From contig CP129490.1 in NCBI GenBank assembly GCA_030584085.1, positions 3,678,377-3,742,376 on the forward strand: a DNA stretch of 64,000 bases, read 5' to 3'. The position numbers and the translations under genes are program-made. A model generated the notes under the pieces. The model ran no database searches. It was given only the letters and a program-made list of their open reading frames with translations, and was not told where the DNA came from. The stretch is from Melioribacteraceae bacterium. GTDB lineage: Bacteria > Bacteroidota > Ignavibacteria > Ignavibacteriales > Melioribacteraceae. Shown here piece by piece: positions 44,103-52,852 of this stretch. The stretch's first letter is position 1. The number at the start of each line of letters is the position of its first letter.

Positions 44103-45030
44103 TTGCCACCCCCGCGGTTAATTGTTCGCCTTCAACTTTGCCGGCAAGTGAAATAAATATTTCGTGAAGTGAAATATCGTTTGCGTCAAATTTTTTGACA
44201 TTCACTTTGTTATCGATCAATAACTTTAATAAATCTTGAGTCTTTGAGGCATCGGTAATTCTTATTCCGGTTGTGTTGCCGAAATCTTCTATCTTTTCAA
44301 CAAGCGGATGTGATTTTAAGAATGATATATCACCTTCGTAATTTAAGCTGACATTTTTATGTGCATACTTCGATTTAATTTCACTCAACTTTCCTTTTAA
44401 AATAATTTTTCCGCGATCAATCATTGTAATGTGGTCACACATTCTTTCGGCAAAATCCATCAAGTGTGTTGAAAAGATTATAACTTTACCTTGTTTCTTT
44501 AAGTCGAGTATAATTTCTTTTAACAAATTTGTGTTGATCGGATCGAGCCCGGAAAACGGTTCATCTAAAATTATAAATTCGGGATCGTGTAGAATTGTAG
44601 AAATAAACTGCACCTTTTGCTGATTACCTTTCGAAAGATCTTCGATCTTTGCGGTTTTTCTATCGAGTAATTCGAATCGCTCTAAATATTCTTCTGCTTT
44701 TTTATGAATCTCTTTTCCTTTCTTTCCTTTCAATTCTGCAAAGTAAAGAAGTATATCCAGCACTTTTGATTTTTTGTAAAGTCCTCGTTCTTCGGGTAAG
44801 TAACCAACTTTATCTTTAAATCGGTGATCGACTTTCTCCCCACGCAGCAAAACTTCGCCGCTATCGGGAATATAAATATTCATCATCATTCTAATCGTGG
44901 TCGTTTTGCCTGCGCCGTTTCTGCCGATAAGCCCGAATATACTTCCTTCCGGTACTTCGAACGAAGCGTTGTCAACTGCAACAACCTTATCGAATGTTTT
45001 GGTAAGATTTTTTACTTCAAGTGCGTTCAT
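44095..45030 (-). CDS. ABC transporter ATP-binding protein (NatA-like)
   Basis: 311 residues. Walker A GRNGAGKTTT, signature LSKGNQQKVQF, Walker B FIILDEPFSGLDP and the H-loop STHLMDFAE are complete. The C-terminal 90 residues form the small extension (DUF4162-like) seen in NatA-type ATPases. The sequence KVGYLPEERGLY is also typical. It is translated ahead of, and overlaps, the permease gene. Confidence 0.95.
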   Translation of the reverse strand: MNALEVKNLTKTFDKVVAVDNASFEVPEGSIFGLIGRNGAGKTTTIRMMMNIYIPDSGEVLLRGEKVDHRFKDKVGYLPEERGLYKKSKVLDILLYFAELKGKKGKEIHKKAEEYLERFELLDRKTAKIEDLSKGNQQKVQFISTILHDPEFIILDEPFSGLDPINTNLLKEIILDLKKQGKVIIFSTHLMDFAERMCDHITMIDRGKIILKGKLSEIKSKYAHKNVSLNYEGDISFLKSHPLVEKIEDFGNTTGIRITDASKTQDLLKLLIDNKVNVKKFDANDISLHEIFISLAGKVEGEQLTAGVANV

Positions 45031-45075
45031 TAAGAGTCTCCCAACTAAATAGAATTAATTTTACAAAATAAAAGA

Positions 45076-45101
45076 AAGGCGGCTATAATGGAAGCCGCCT
45101 T
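45076..45101 (-). terminator. Intrinsic terminator
   Basis: On the minus strand AAGGCGGCT pairs with AGCCGCCTT and is followed by TTCTTTTATTTTG. It closes the M13 peptidase gene. Confidence 0.75.
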
Positions 45102-45108
45102 GAAGATT

Positions 45109-47142
45109 TTACCAAATCTTAACAAGCTTTTCATTTCTCATAGGATCGCCTGGTTGAACATCAAATGCTTCAAAGAATTCCGGCATGTTGCTTAACGGGC
45201 CAAGTACGCGCCACTGTCCCGGTGAGTGAACGTCGACTTTTAATCTGCGCATTAACTCTTGATCTGTTATATTGTTTTTCCACACCTGTGCCCAACTCAG
45301 GAAAAATCTCTGCGCAGGTGTAAAGCCATCAATCTCTTCACCGTTTTTATATTGTTCGGTTTTTGTGAATGCGTTGTAGGAAATTGTTAAACCGCCGAGA
45401 TCACCGATATTTTCACCGAGTGTCATTTCACCATTGATTGTCATATCGTTTATTGCAACGTACTTATTAAATTGTTCAACAAGAACTTGTGCTCTTTCGT
45501 TGAACCGATCCGCATCTTCTTTTGTCCACCAATCACGTATGTTTCCTTCGGCATCGTACTGTCTTCCTTGGTCGTCGAAACCGTGAGTAATTTCGTGTCC
45601 GATTACCGCGCCCATCGCACCGTAATTAATTGCATCGTCAACTCTGTAATCAAAGAACGGAAATTGAAGTATCCCGGCAGGGAACGCAATCTCATTTCTA
45701 ACAGGACTATAATAAGCATTAACTGTCTGCGGAGTCATTCCCCACTCCCATGGTTTAATCGGTTGATTAATATCTTTCAACATTTCTTGATGATCAAAAT
45801 AATTTGAGCGAATAATGTTTTGAACATAAGAATCATCTTTTACTACTAAATCTGTATAATCTTTCCATTTATCAGGATAACCGATTTTAACTCCGAACCC
45901 TTGTAGTTTTTTCAACGCTTCGACTTTGGTTTCCTCGCTCATCCATTCCAAATTTTTAATGCTTTCTTCCATCGATACCAAAATGTTTTGAACTATTTTC
46001 ATTGCACGTTCTTTAGCTTCGGGAGGGAAGAATTTTTCTACATAAAGTTGTCCGACTGCTTCACCCAATGCTCTGTTGGTTGTTCCCTGAACACGCTTCC
46101 ATCGAGGTTCGTTTTGTTTTCTTCCCTCAAGAAACTTTCCGTAAAATTCAAAATCTTGAGCGACGAAATCAGAGCTTAAGTATGAAGCCATTGCATTAAT
46201 AAGAGACCAGCGCAAATATGATTTCCAAGTATCGATTGATTCTTCTTGAACCACCTTGCTTACTTCTTCAATAAATTTTGGTTGAGAAATGTCGATATGC
46301 TTTGGATCGCCAACGCCGGTTTCGGTTAAATATAAATCCCAATCAAATCCACCAAAACGAGATTTGATTTCTTCGGTTGTAAGTTTGTTATAAGTTGAGT
46401 TAACATCTCTGTTTTCTACTCGTGTGTTTGATGCTTTTGCCAAACGAGTTTCGAAATTCATTACTCGTTGAGCTTCAATTTCACTTAACTCTAAATCCGA
46501 ACCGATTAATTGAAACATTTTTTGCAGATGCTCAATATATGCTTCTCTTATTTCTTTTGAGCGGTCGTCATTTTCAACATAGTAATCTCTGTCTGGCAAA
46601 CCTAAACCACCCTGCCAAATTCCGGCAATTTCATATTCACTGTTTTTTGCATCGGTTGTGGACATAAAATAGAAAAGCGGCGAAGCCGTGTAAATATGCA
46701 TGTGTGCAATTTCTTTAATAACATCATCTTTATCAGCAATTGCATCAATTCTTTCGAATTCTTTCATCAAAGGCGACCAGCTTTCGCTTTCAATTTTTGC
46801 CGTGTCCATCCCAACGTTATAAAATGTTCCTACTTTGTAACGAACGCTGTTTACATCGCTGCCCGGATTCGCAGATACATTATCAATAATTGATTGAACT
46901 TGCTCGCGTGTTGTTTCGCGGAGTTCGTTGAATCCAGACCATATACTTTGATCATCGGGAACCGGATTGTTTTTAATCCAGCCACCGATTGCATAATGAT
47001 AAAAATCTTCCTGAGGCGTGAAGGTTGTATCCAAGTTTGCTAAATCAAATCCTTTGATTTCATCATTGTTTGAAGTAGAGCATGAAAGGATTAGAAACGT
47101 GGTGATAAAAATTACAAGAAGAGCTGAAGTGACTTTACGCAT
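45109..47142 (-). CDS. M13 family (neprilysin-like) metallopeptidase lipoprotein
   Basis: 677 residues. The leader MRKVTSALLVIFITTFLILSC ends in a lipobox (LILSC), so the protein is lipid-anchored. The zinc site is His516, Glu517 and His520 in GHEITHGFD, with the third ligand Glu577 in GENIGDLGG. The substrate-binding NAYYSP motif and the aromatic end KLVKIW also match family M13. Length is normal for bacterial PepO-type oligopeptidases. It probably degrades peptides in the periplasm. A GGAATT site precedes the ATG. It is separated by a terminator from the ABC exporter. Confidence 0.95.
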   Translation of the reverse strand: MRKVTSALLVIFITTFLILSCSTSNNDEIKGFDLANLDTTFTPQEDFYHYAIGGWIKNNPVPDDQSIWSGFNELRETTREQVQSIIDNVSANPGSDVNSVRYKVGTFYNVGMDTAKIESESWSPLMKEFERIDAIADKDDVIKEIAHMHIYTASPLFYFMSTTDAKNSEYEIAGIWQGGLGLPDRDYYVENDDRSKEIREAYIEHLQKMFQLIGSDLELSEIEAQRVMNFETRLAKASNTRVENRDVNSTYNKLTTEEIKSRFGGFDWDLYLTETGVGDPKHIDISQPKFIEEVSKVVQEESIDTWKSYLRWSLINAMASYLSSDFVAQDFEFYGKFLEGRKQNEPRWKRVQGTTNRALGEAVGQLYVEKFFPPEAKERAMKIVQNILVSMEESIKNLEWMSEETKVEALKKLQGFGVKIGYPDKWKDYTDLVVKDDSYVQNIIRSNYFDHQEMLKDINQPIKPWEWGMTPQTVNAYYSPVRNEIAFPAGILQFPFFDYRVDDAINYGAMGAVIGHEITHGFDDQGRQYDAEGNIRDWWTKEDADRFNERAQVLVEQFNKYVAINDMTINGEMTLGENIGDLGGLTISYNAFTKTEQYKNGEEIDGFTPAQRFFLSWAQVWKNNITDQELMRRLKVDVHSPGQWRVLGPLSNMPEFFEAFDVQPGDPMRNEKLVKIW

Positions 47143-47213
47143 TTTAAATTCCTATTTAATGAAAAAATAATTGCAAAATTTAGACGATTAAGTGTGATTA
47201 TGGTTCGCTGAAA

Positions 47214-47771
47214 TCACAAGATGAGATCAACTCCGGCTAACATAGATAACTTGCTTACTTCATCGAGAAGGGTTTGATCAGATAGGGATTTGAATTTATT
47301 TCTTTGATACCATCCAAGATAGTAGTGATAAATCATTTCTGCACGAAGTTGGCCGTCATCAACTCCGCAATCATTTAACAATACGCTAACGTATGTTATT
47401 CGTTCTCTTTCTAGATTGTTAAGATGAATTTTTGCTTTTTCGTTTGTTTCGGCAAGTTTACGGAGTTGAAATTCGAAATCGAGTCCACGTGGATTTTTGA
47501 ATACACCGATCAAAACCCGACTCAACTTTTCCAGAGGAGAATTATACAAACTTCCCATCGATTTTAGCATGTTTTTGCGGGATTTGTAGTAATATTCAAG
47601 AATTTGGTTAATATAATCTTCGCGGGATTTGAAGTGGTGGTAGAAACTGCCCTTAGTGCAATTTAGTATTTTCGCCATTTTCTCCACATTCAATGCTTCA
47701 ATTCCGCCTTGAGAGAAGAGCTCAATTCCTTTTTTGATCCAATCTTCAGATTTTACTTTGATGTTCGGCAT
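47214..47771 (-). CDS. TetR/AcrR family transcriptional regulator
   Basis: 185 residues. The N-terminal helix-turn-helix is clear: GIEALNVEKMAKILNCTKGSFYHHFKSRED. The C-terminal ligand domain is not similar to a described type by eye. A perfect 7-base-arm palindrome sits 16 bases upstream (47787-47804), as expected of an auto-regulatory operator. The gene is on the same strand as the M13 peptidase (71 bases apart), which is a possible target. The regulated system and ligand are unknown. Confidence 0.94.
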   Translation of the reverse strand: MPNIKVKSEDWIKKGIELFSQGGIEALNVEKMAKILNCTKGSFYHHFKSREDYINQILEYYYKSRKNMLKSMGSLYNSPLEKLSRVLIGVFKNPRGLDFEFQLRKLAETNEKAKIHLNNLERERITYVSVLLNDCGVDDGQLRAEMIYHYYLGWYQRNKFKSLSDQTLLDEVSKLSMLAGVDLIL

Positions 47772-47786
47772 TTGTTAAATGATTTT

Positions 47787-47804
47787 ACATACGATACCGT
47801 ATGT
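47787..47804. promoter_or_regulatory. Palindromic operator of the TetR regulator
   Basis: ACATACG-ATAC-CGTATGT, two perfect 7-base arms, 16 bases before the TetR start codon. Spacing and arm size are typical of TetR dimers. Confidence 0.65.
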
Positions 47805-47850
47805 TAAGAATATAATTTTGATAAGGCAAGTCAATTATGTTGTAATGATA

Positions 47851-48075
47851 TTGAACTCCTGCGGAGTTTTTTCTACAATAATTGAACACCTACGGTGTTC
47901 GTTAGAGTTGGTTTGATTTTTTGTTACCATAATGCAACTCCTAACGGAGTTGGAAATCAGAAGAGTAAATTTGGAAAATATTAGAAAAGCTCCGTAAGAG
48001 CTTAATTATGGTAACAAAAATAAGACGGGAAAGAAAAAGAGCTCCGTTAGGACTTGTCCGCATCTGGCGGAGCTC
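47851..48075. repeat. Cluster of five REP-like palindromes in a 322-bp gene-free stretch
   Basis: The gap 47772-48093 holds no gene. In it lie short hairpins: ACTCCTGCGGAGT (near 47855), GAACACCTACGGTGTTC (near 47884), CAACTCCTAACGGAGTTG (47935-47952), AAGCTCCGTAAGAGCTT (47987-48003) and a longer one with arms GAGCTCCG and CGGAGCTC (48039-48046 with 48068-48075). The third and fourth are bracketed by TTGTTACCATAAT (47921-47933) and its complement (48005-48017), so the unit is a larger inverted structure. The last hairpin loop contains ACTTGTCCGCATCTGGCGG, a near match to a sequence at 62961-62980. Confidence 0.75.
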
Positions 48076-48093
48076 CATTATTAAACTATTACA

Positions 48094-48774
48094 TTAAAAA
48101 TAGATTGAGACACCTAGTGAAACCGGCAATGATCTAAACGATTTATTTATCGAATCTCTATTGATTTCACTGATTAAATCATCATCCACATAATTACCTT
48201 CCCAAATTTCAATTTCAGCATACGAATATTCGAAACCATATTCCGCGCTTAATGAAATATCTTGACTTACAAACCATTCAACATTTGTATAAAAAGCAAA
48301 TCCTATTGCATAATATTTTGCCCAATTATTTCTTCGACCTTCTTCGGTTGCTTTTGTATAACGAACTTCTGCTTGCTCATCATTTGTATAAGAAATAAAT
48401 GGGCCACCACCGATAAAAAAATGCATACTATTGTGGTTTAAAAGGTGATATAATATACTCGGTGTGACTTTGTAACTAACATAGTCATGATCCTGAATCA
48501 GGTTTGTATTTTGATCAAGTTCGAAATTACTGTGGGAGGCACTCTGATCAATTTCATTGTAGGATGTTCTAAAGGCGAACCTAACACCCCAATCATCACT
48601 AAAAAAATATTTTCCGGCAAATGACATTCCATCAAAACTATTTAAATCAAAATTCTGATCAATCTGAAACATCAAGGCAAACTTTCCGGCTAAGTCGATT
48701 ATTTTTTCTTCATCTTTTGTTTGTGCAAATATTAAAGTTAAAGGAAGGATAAGGACAAAGATCAGTTTTTTCAT
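48094..48774 (-). CDS. Outer-membrane beta-barrel protein
   Basis: 226 residues. The signal peptide is MKKLIFVLILPLTLIFAQ. The mature protein has about eight amphipathic strands, with turns such as GKYFFSDDWGVRFAF and the terminal SLPVSLGVSIYF, which is the pattern of OmpA/OmpX-like small barrels. Function unknown. Its stop codon directly borders the palindrome cluster. Confidence 0.8.
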   Translation of the reverse strand: MKKLIFVLILPLTLIFAQTKDEEKIIDLAGKFALMFQIDQNFDLNSFDGMSFAGKYFFSDDWGVRFAFRTSYNEIDQSASHSNFELDQNTNLIQDHDYVSYKVTPSILYHLLNHNSMHFFIGGGPFISYTNDEQAEVRYTKATEEGRRNNWAKYYAIGFAFYTNVEWFVSQDISLSAEYGFEYSYAEIEIWEGNYVDDDLISEINRDSINKSFRSLPVSLGVSIYF

Positions 48775-48914
48775 TAATTACCCCGTTTTTGAATTAGACA
48801 ATTTAAGATGCAAAATTAAATTATCTTAACGAGATAAGTTTGTCAAGATAAAAATTGAGTATTTGTTTAGTGGAAAATTATTGATAAAGACAGATTCAGT
48901 TTGAGAGCAAGAAA

Positions 48915-50123
48915 TTATAAAAAGAAAATAATCCCAATCCCGATAGAAATAACGGCAATCAAAAAACCGGATTTCAAATATTCAACGAACGATAAATGTA
49001 TTCCTCGCTTCTTAGCTGATTCGGCTACAATCAAATTGGCAACAGAACCAATTAATGTAAGATTGCCTGCAAATGTTGTTGCCATTGCTAAGATTAACCA
49101 TGAATTTGTAGGATCGGGACAAGTTGTAATTATCGGTCTGAACAACAACACAGCCGGAACGTTTGAAACAAGGTTACTTAACACTGCAGAAATAACGGAA
49201 AGATTCACAACATTATCACAAATAAATGATTCAACTTTTAAAAAAAGATAATTGCTGATTCCGGTTGTTTCAATTGCGCCGGTAACGATAAATAATGCTG
49301 CAAAGAAAACTAGCAGTGACCAATCGATTTCTCTGAACACTCTTTCGGGTTTTAATCTGCGTGTTACTAATAATAAACATGCAGCAGCAAATGCAGAGAG
49401 CGGAATTGAAAATCCATAAATGAATGCAGCAATCATCAACAATGTTGCAATGATACTTTTAATAAAAAGTGGTTTGTAAATTTTAACTTCGGATATGATG
49501 GGAATTTCAAATCTATTACCGGCAAACTCTTTTTTATAAACAAGTACAATTATAATCCATCCAACAAATAAGGAAATTAACGAAACCGGTAAAAGTGCAA
49601 TTGCAAAATCGGTGAAACTTATACCCGATGAAATTCCGATTATCATATTCTGAGGATTCCCGACAATTGTTGCTGCCGATCCAATGTTCGCCGAAACTGC
49701 AAGTCCCATTAAATATGGAATAGGATTTCTCTTAAGTGTGATTGCAATTTCCAATACAAGCGGCGTGAACATCAGACAAATTGTATCATTAAGAAAAAGT
49801 GCGGATAAAATTCCCGACGAAAAAACTATAACCAGCAATAATTGTTTTGGTGATGAGGCGAAACGAATAATTTTTGCAGCAATTAGTTGAAAGAATCCGG
49901 CGAGGCTTAGATTTATATATAATATCATCATTGCAAAAAGAAGCAGAATAGTATCCCAATCAACCGAAGTGTATGCTTGATTTAATTCAAGGGCATTTGT
50001 TATTATAAGCAATCCCGCACCGACAAGAGCAATTGTAGCGCGGTTCATTCTTAGTTTAGGTAATCTACCAATTGCAACGCCGGCGAGTGTAATGAATATG
50101 ATTAATGAATGAAGGGTAAGCAT
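48915..50123 (-). CDS. ArsB/NhaD/SLC13-type ion transporter
   Basis: 402 residues from the ATG at 50123; a longer frame begins with TTG and adds 10 residues. About ten to eleven membrane helices. The two inverted half-repeat signatures are FLNDTICLMFTPLV with ANIGSAATIVGNPQN in the first half, and NLVSNVPAVLLFRPI with GNLTLIGSVANLIV in the second. The NPQN and SNVP motifs are typical of the ion transporter superfamily. It may exchange sodium/protons, arsenite or dicarboxylates; no partner gene helps to decide. Confidence 0.9.
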   Translation of the reverse strand: MLTLHSLIIFITLAGVAIGRLPKLRMNRATIALVGAGLLIITNALELNQAYTSVDWDTILLLFAMMILYINLSLAGFFQLIAAKIIRFASSPKQLLLVIVFSSGILSALFLNDTICLMFTPLVLEIAITLKRNPIPYLMGLAVSANIGSAATIVGNPQNMIIGISSGISFTDFAIALLPVSLISLFVGWIIIVLVYKKEFAGNRFEIPIISEVKIYKPLFIKSIIATLLMIAAFIYGFSIPLSAFAAACLLLVTRRLKPERVFREIDWSLLVFFAALFIVTGAIETTGISNYLFLKVESFICDNVVNLSVISAVLSNLVSNVPAVLLFRPIITTCPDPTNSWLILAMATTFAGNLTLIGSVANLIVAESAKKRGIHLSFVEYLKSGFLIAVISIGIGIIFFL

Positions 50124-50310
50124 GTTAGTCCGGTCGAAAAATATTGAAGACAAACTTCAAAGTGTTTAAGATCATTTCTAATTCATCATCCAATTGATTC
50201 GGATTTATTATAACTAAAATAATCGATTTATGATTATTAATGAATTTATTTCAATGGAGTTTTCCTTGAACCCCGTTTGAGTTCAATCTGTTTATGTGTC
50301 ACATGGATTT

Positions 50311-50497
50311 ATTCAAGTTCAACCGCTTCGCGGTTGGGAATGTTCTTTGGTTTTCTGGTCTATTCGTCTTCAATCACTTCGTGGTTGTGGAACTTATCAA
50401 AAATGAATATAAAAAAAATAATCCCGAAGCGATTCAATATGAATAGACCAAACGATGGAAAACCACGGCCAACCCCGAAGGTATTGAACATATTCAA
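50311..50497. repeat. REP-like array on the left of the Y1 transposase (four units)
   Basis: The gap 50124-50493 has no gene. Units of about 30 bases recur every 49-58 bases: forward at 50311-50340 (ATTCAAGTTCAA then the hairpin AACCGCTTCGCGGTT) and 50362-50392 (ATTCGTCTTCAA then AATCACTTCGTGGTT), reverse at 50420-50444 (AATCCCGAAGCGATT then CAATATGAAT) and 50469-50497. A degenerate unit lies near 50265. The last reverse unit runs into the 3' end of the transposase gene. Orientation order is forward, forward, reverse, reverse. Confidence 0.85.
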
Positions 50498-50940
50498 AGA
50501 AGATATTTTTCGTTGAAATCAATTTTGTATTCTTTCAACAGTTTTATGTATTCATCTTTAAAAGATATCTTTTTGTGGTGCTCTTCTTGATTTTTCACAT
50601 ATTCAATCAATCGGTCTTTTTCTGAAATTGAATGCGTAAACGCACCATACCCATTCTGCCAACCATCAAAAAGCGGAAATAGATTTTCGTTTTTTATCAG
50701 ATCTGTGGTGCTGAGTTTTATATCCTTTATTAAATCTGATAACGCAATGGTCGGATGAAGATGTGTAACGATATGTATATGATCTTCCACGCCATTAACT
50801 CTGTATAGATGACAATTTTTATTTTCCAAAAGTCCCCAGATGTATTTAAATAATTTTGTGCGATTTTCTTTATTCAAAGAGGGTCTTCTTTGTTTTGTTG
50901 AGAAGGTTATGTGATAAAGAATTTGTGTGTAGGTGCTCAT
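50494..50940 (-). CDS. REP-associated tyrosine transposase (Y1, IS200-like)
   Basis: 148 residues. Of three tandem ATG codons the third (50940) is chosen because GGAG is 6 bases before it. The HUH motif is EDHIHIVTHL and the catalytic Tyr lies in DRLIEYVKNQEEHH, in the order of Y1 single-strand transposases. RAYTs of this kind act on REP palindromes instead of their own IS ends. Palindromic units lie on both sides, within 0 and about 110 bases of the gene, and no TnpB or IS605-type partner is present. The frame is intact. It is probably a domesticated or resident element that spreads the repeats. Confidence 0.93.
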   Translation of the reverse strand: MSTYTQILYHITFSTKQRRPSLNKENRTKLFKYIWGLLENKNCHLYRVNGVEDHIHIVTHLHPTIALSDLIKDIKLSTTDLIKNENLFPLFDGWQNGYGAFTHSISEKDRLIEYVKNQEEHHKKISFKDEYIKLLKEYKIDFNEKYLL

Positions 50941-51047
50941 CATCATCTCCAATTTTTATTATGGATTTGAATGAACATAATATAAAAAACGAATCAATAA
51001 TTTCGAACAATTGAATTGATAGGTTGTTTGCAGTGACGCATGATTCT

Positions 51048-51391
51048 ATTCGTGTTCAACCGCGTTGCGGTTGGGGATATTATTTGGTTCTATTGCTATT
51101 CGTGTTCAACCACTTCGTGGTTGTGGAAATTAATTAGAATGAAAATTAATGGAAAAATCGCGAGGGGATTTTACGTGAATTGAATTCAAAAGTATTCACT
51201 TAACGGACTGAATAAACTACCCTGAAGAATTGAAATAGATAGAAACAATGATTCCGGATTAATCAACATCCCAGAATGGATTGAACGCGAATAACAGAAT
51301 TCAAAGAGGTACCAACAATCCCGAAGGGATTGAACATGAATAGAAAGATTTAAAATCAAAAACAACAACCCCATCGGGGTTGAACATGAAT
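51048..51391. repeat. REP-like array on the right of the Y1 transposase (about seven units)
   Basis: The gap 50941-51390 has no gene. Forward units at 51048-51078 (ATTCGTGTTCAA then AACCGCGTTGCGGTT) and 51098-51128 (ATTCGTGTTCAA then AACCACTTCGTGGTT). Reverse units follow: two degenerate ones near 51158-51180 and 51218-51242, then 51265-51292, 51311-51341 and 51361-51391, each ending in TTGAACATGAAT or a close form. Spacing is 46-50 bases. The final unit overlaps the stop codon of the TPR gene by one base. Order is again forward units, then reverse units. Confidence 0.85.
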
Positions 51392-51999
51392 CATTTCGAA
51401 AAATAATTCTTCGCAGTTTCGTTTTCCGGATCCAAGGTCAATACATCCCACATTAAGCTGCCGGCTTTTTCTTTATCACCTTGATTGTATTTAATCAAAG
51501 CAAGTTCAGTTAAAAATGTAATGTCGGTTGGATAAACAGCAAGCATCTTATTTAAAATTTGTTCGGCCTGATCGTATTTTTTCTGCATTCGTAATGAATA
51601 CGCTAATCTCATATTACCGTAATAATTATAATGATCAACCGAAACAACTTGATAAGCAATTGAAGTTACATCACTATATTTATTCTGTGCAAGCTGCGGC
51701 AGCATCAATCCATTTTTTGCTTCAAGTGATGTCGGAACAATCTGTACAGCTTTTTGATAATGTTCAATCGAATTAGCGTACTTGCCGAGCAAATAATAAA
51801 GCCATCCTAATCTTAGATTAACAGTGTACCCATTTGGATATTCACTTAAAACCGAAGATAGGGAACGAATTGCATTTTCGTAATCTTCAATCTGCTCATA
51901 GTTAAATGATTTGTGATATGCTTCTTGAATTTCTTCAGGCGTGATTGCAAATAGTGAAGAAACAAAAATGAATAAAAATATCATTGTCAGCTTTTTCAT
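51391..51999 (-). CDS. Exported TPR-repeat protein
   Basis: 202 residues. The leader MKKLTMIFLFIFVSSLFA is followed by four to five tetratricopeptide repeats, seen as YEQIEDYENAIRSLSSVL, LGKYANSIEHYQKAVQI, MQKKYDQAEQILNKML and QGDKEKAGSLMWDVL. TPR proteins are scaffolds for partners. It is the third gene of a leftward operon after the urea-transporter/M23 fusion and the beta-barrel protein (gap 10 bases), which suggests a periplasmic assembly with the barrel. A repeat unit sits at its very stop codon. Confidence 0.9.
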   Translation of the reverse strand: MKKLTMIFLFIFVSSLFAITPEEIQEAYHKSFNYEQIEDYENAIRSLSSVLSEYPNGYTVNLRLGWLYYLLGKYANSIEHYQKAVQIVPTSLEAKNGLMLPQLAQNKYSDVTSIAYQVVSVDHYNYYGNMRLAYSLRMQKKYDQAEQILNKMLAVYPTDITFLTELALIKYNQGDKEKAGSLMWDVLTLDPENETAKNYFSK

Positions 52000-52009
52000 T
52001 TGAATTCCT

Positions 52010-52852
52010 TTAGAAATTAAATCCGGCTAAAATTATAAGTTTTGTCGAAGTTGCGGAAGTACCATAAGCCTCTTCATCAAACTTATCGTATTCAATCCCG
52101 CCCTTCAAGAAAAAGTTTTGAGTAAAAGAATAAGTTACCGATATGCCGTACCCGTTCTTCATTAAATCGGAAACGTTATAGACTAAAAATCCTTTTTGGC
52201 GAACCGCAAACTTCTGCTCGCCGAATAAAGCATAAGCGGAAATCGAAAACCTATTATTATAGTATGTCAAAGTTTCTTGTAATGAAAAGTAATTTCTTTT
52301 AATCGATAATATACTTTTATTCAGCATAATATAATCTGCTGACGAATAGATATATATACCTTGAGTTCTGCTGAATGGAAAAGTTAATCCAAAACTCGGC
52401 GACAATTGAATCGCGTTAAACGAAGGAGAATAATTATTATAGTTGGTATAATAAACATCAAGGCTCGCATCCCAACTTTGAAAACGGTATTTGCTGACAC
52501 CTGCAAAAAGAACATAAGCTTGATCGGTTAAAGCATCATCCGAAATTATGTAATGTCCACCGAATCTAAACTTTTCTTCAGGGCTAGATTCGTTTGTATA
52601 TGCAAATGTAAAATCATACTGTTTTATTTTGAAATTGGAAATGTAATTCAAGTCGGAGTAATCAAAAGCTAGTTCGAATTTATGATTTAAGTCTGGCTCA
52701 AAAGAACCGTAAACTCCGGTTAAAGAACTGTTTTCTCTTACGCCGGAATCCTTGTAAATAATCGGGAGATGATAAGGCATAATTGTCACGGACTGCGCAC
52801 CGACGATAGAAGTAAATACCAGTATCAAAAATATTCTTGAAAGTTTATTCAT
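52010..52852 (-). CDS. Outer-membrane beta-barrel protein of the transporter operon
   Basis: 280 residues with leader MNKLSRIFLILVFTSIVGAQ. The mature part has about twelve amphipathic strands, for example YGSFEPDLNHKFELAFDYS, LFAGVSKYRFQSWDASLDV and GYGISVTYSFTQNFFLKGG, ending in AGFNF. It overlaps the upstream fusion gene by 8 bases and precedes the TPR gene by 10. A channel or receptor in the outer membrane matched to the inner-membrane transporter is plausible but unproven. Confidence 0.82.
   Translation of the reverse strand: MNKLSRIFLILVFTSIVGAQSVTIMPYHLPIIYKDSGVRENSSLTGVYGSFEPDLNHKFELAFDYSDLNYISNFKIKQYDFTFAYTNESSPEEKFRFGGHYIISDDALTDQAYVLFAGVSKYRFQSWDASLDVYYTNYNNYSPSFNAIQLSPSFGLTFPFSRTQGIYIYSSADYIMLNKSILSIKRNYFSLQETLTYYNNRFSISAYALFGEQKFAVRQKGFLVYNVSDLMKNGYGISVTYSFTQNFFLKGGIEYDKFDEEAYGTSATSTKLIILAGFNF

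Noticed and set aside
48901..49251. A plus-strand open frame
   Set aside because: It lies wholly inside the ion-transporter gene on the other strand, whose motifs are clear.
50277..50516. A plus-strand open frame across the left REP array
   Set aside because: It consists of repeat units and runs into the transposase gene on the other strand.
50311..51391. A CRISPR array, because of regular spacing
   Set aside because: Units are inverted relative to each other, differ in their hairpin, and the stretches between them are also related to each other and only about 20 bases long. No cas gene is nearby. A Y1 transposase explains them better.
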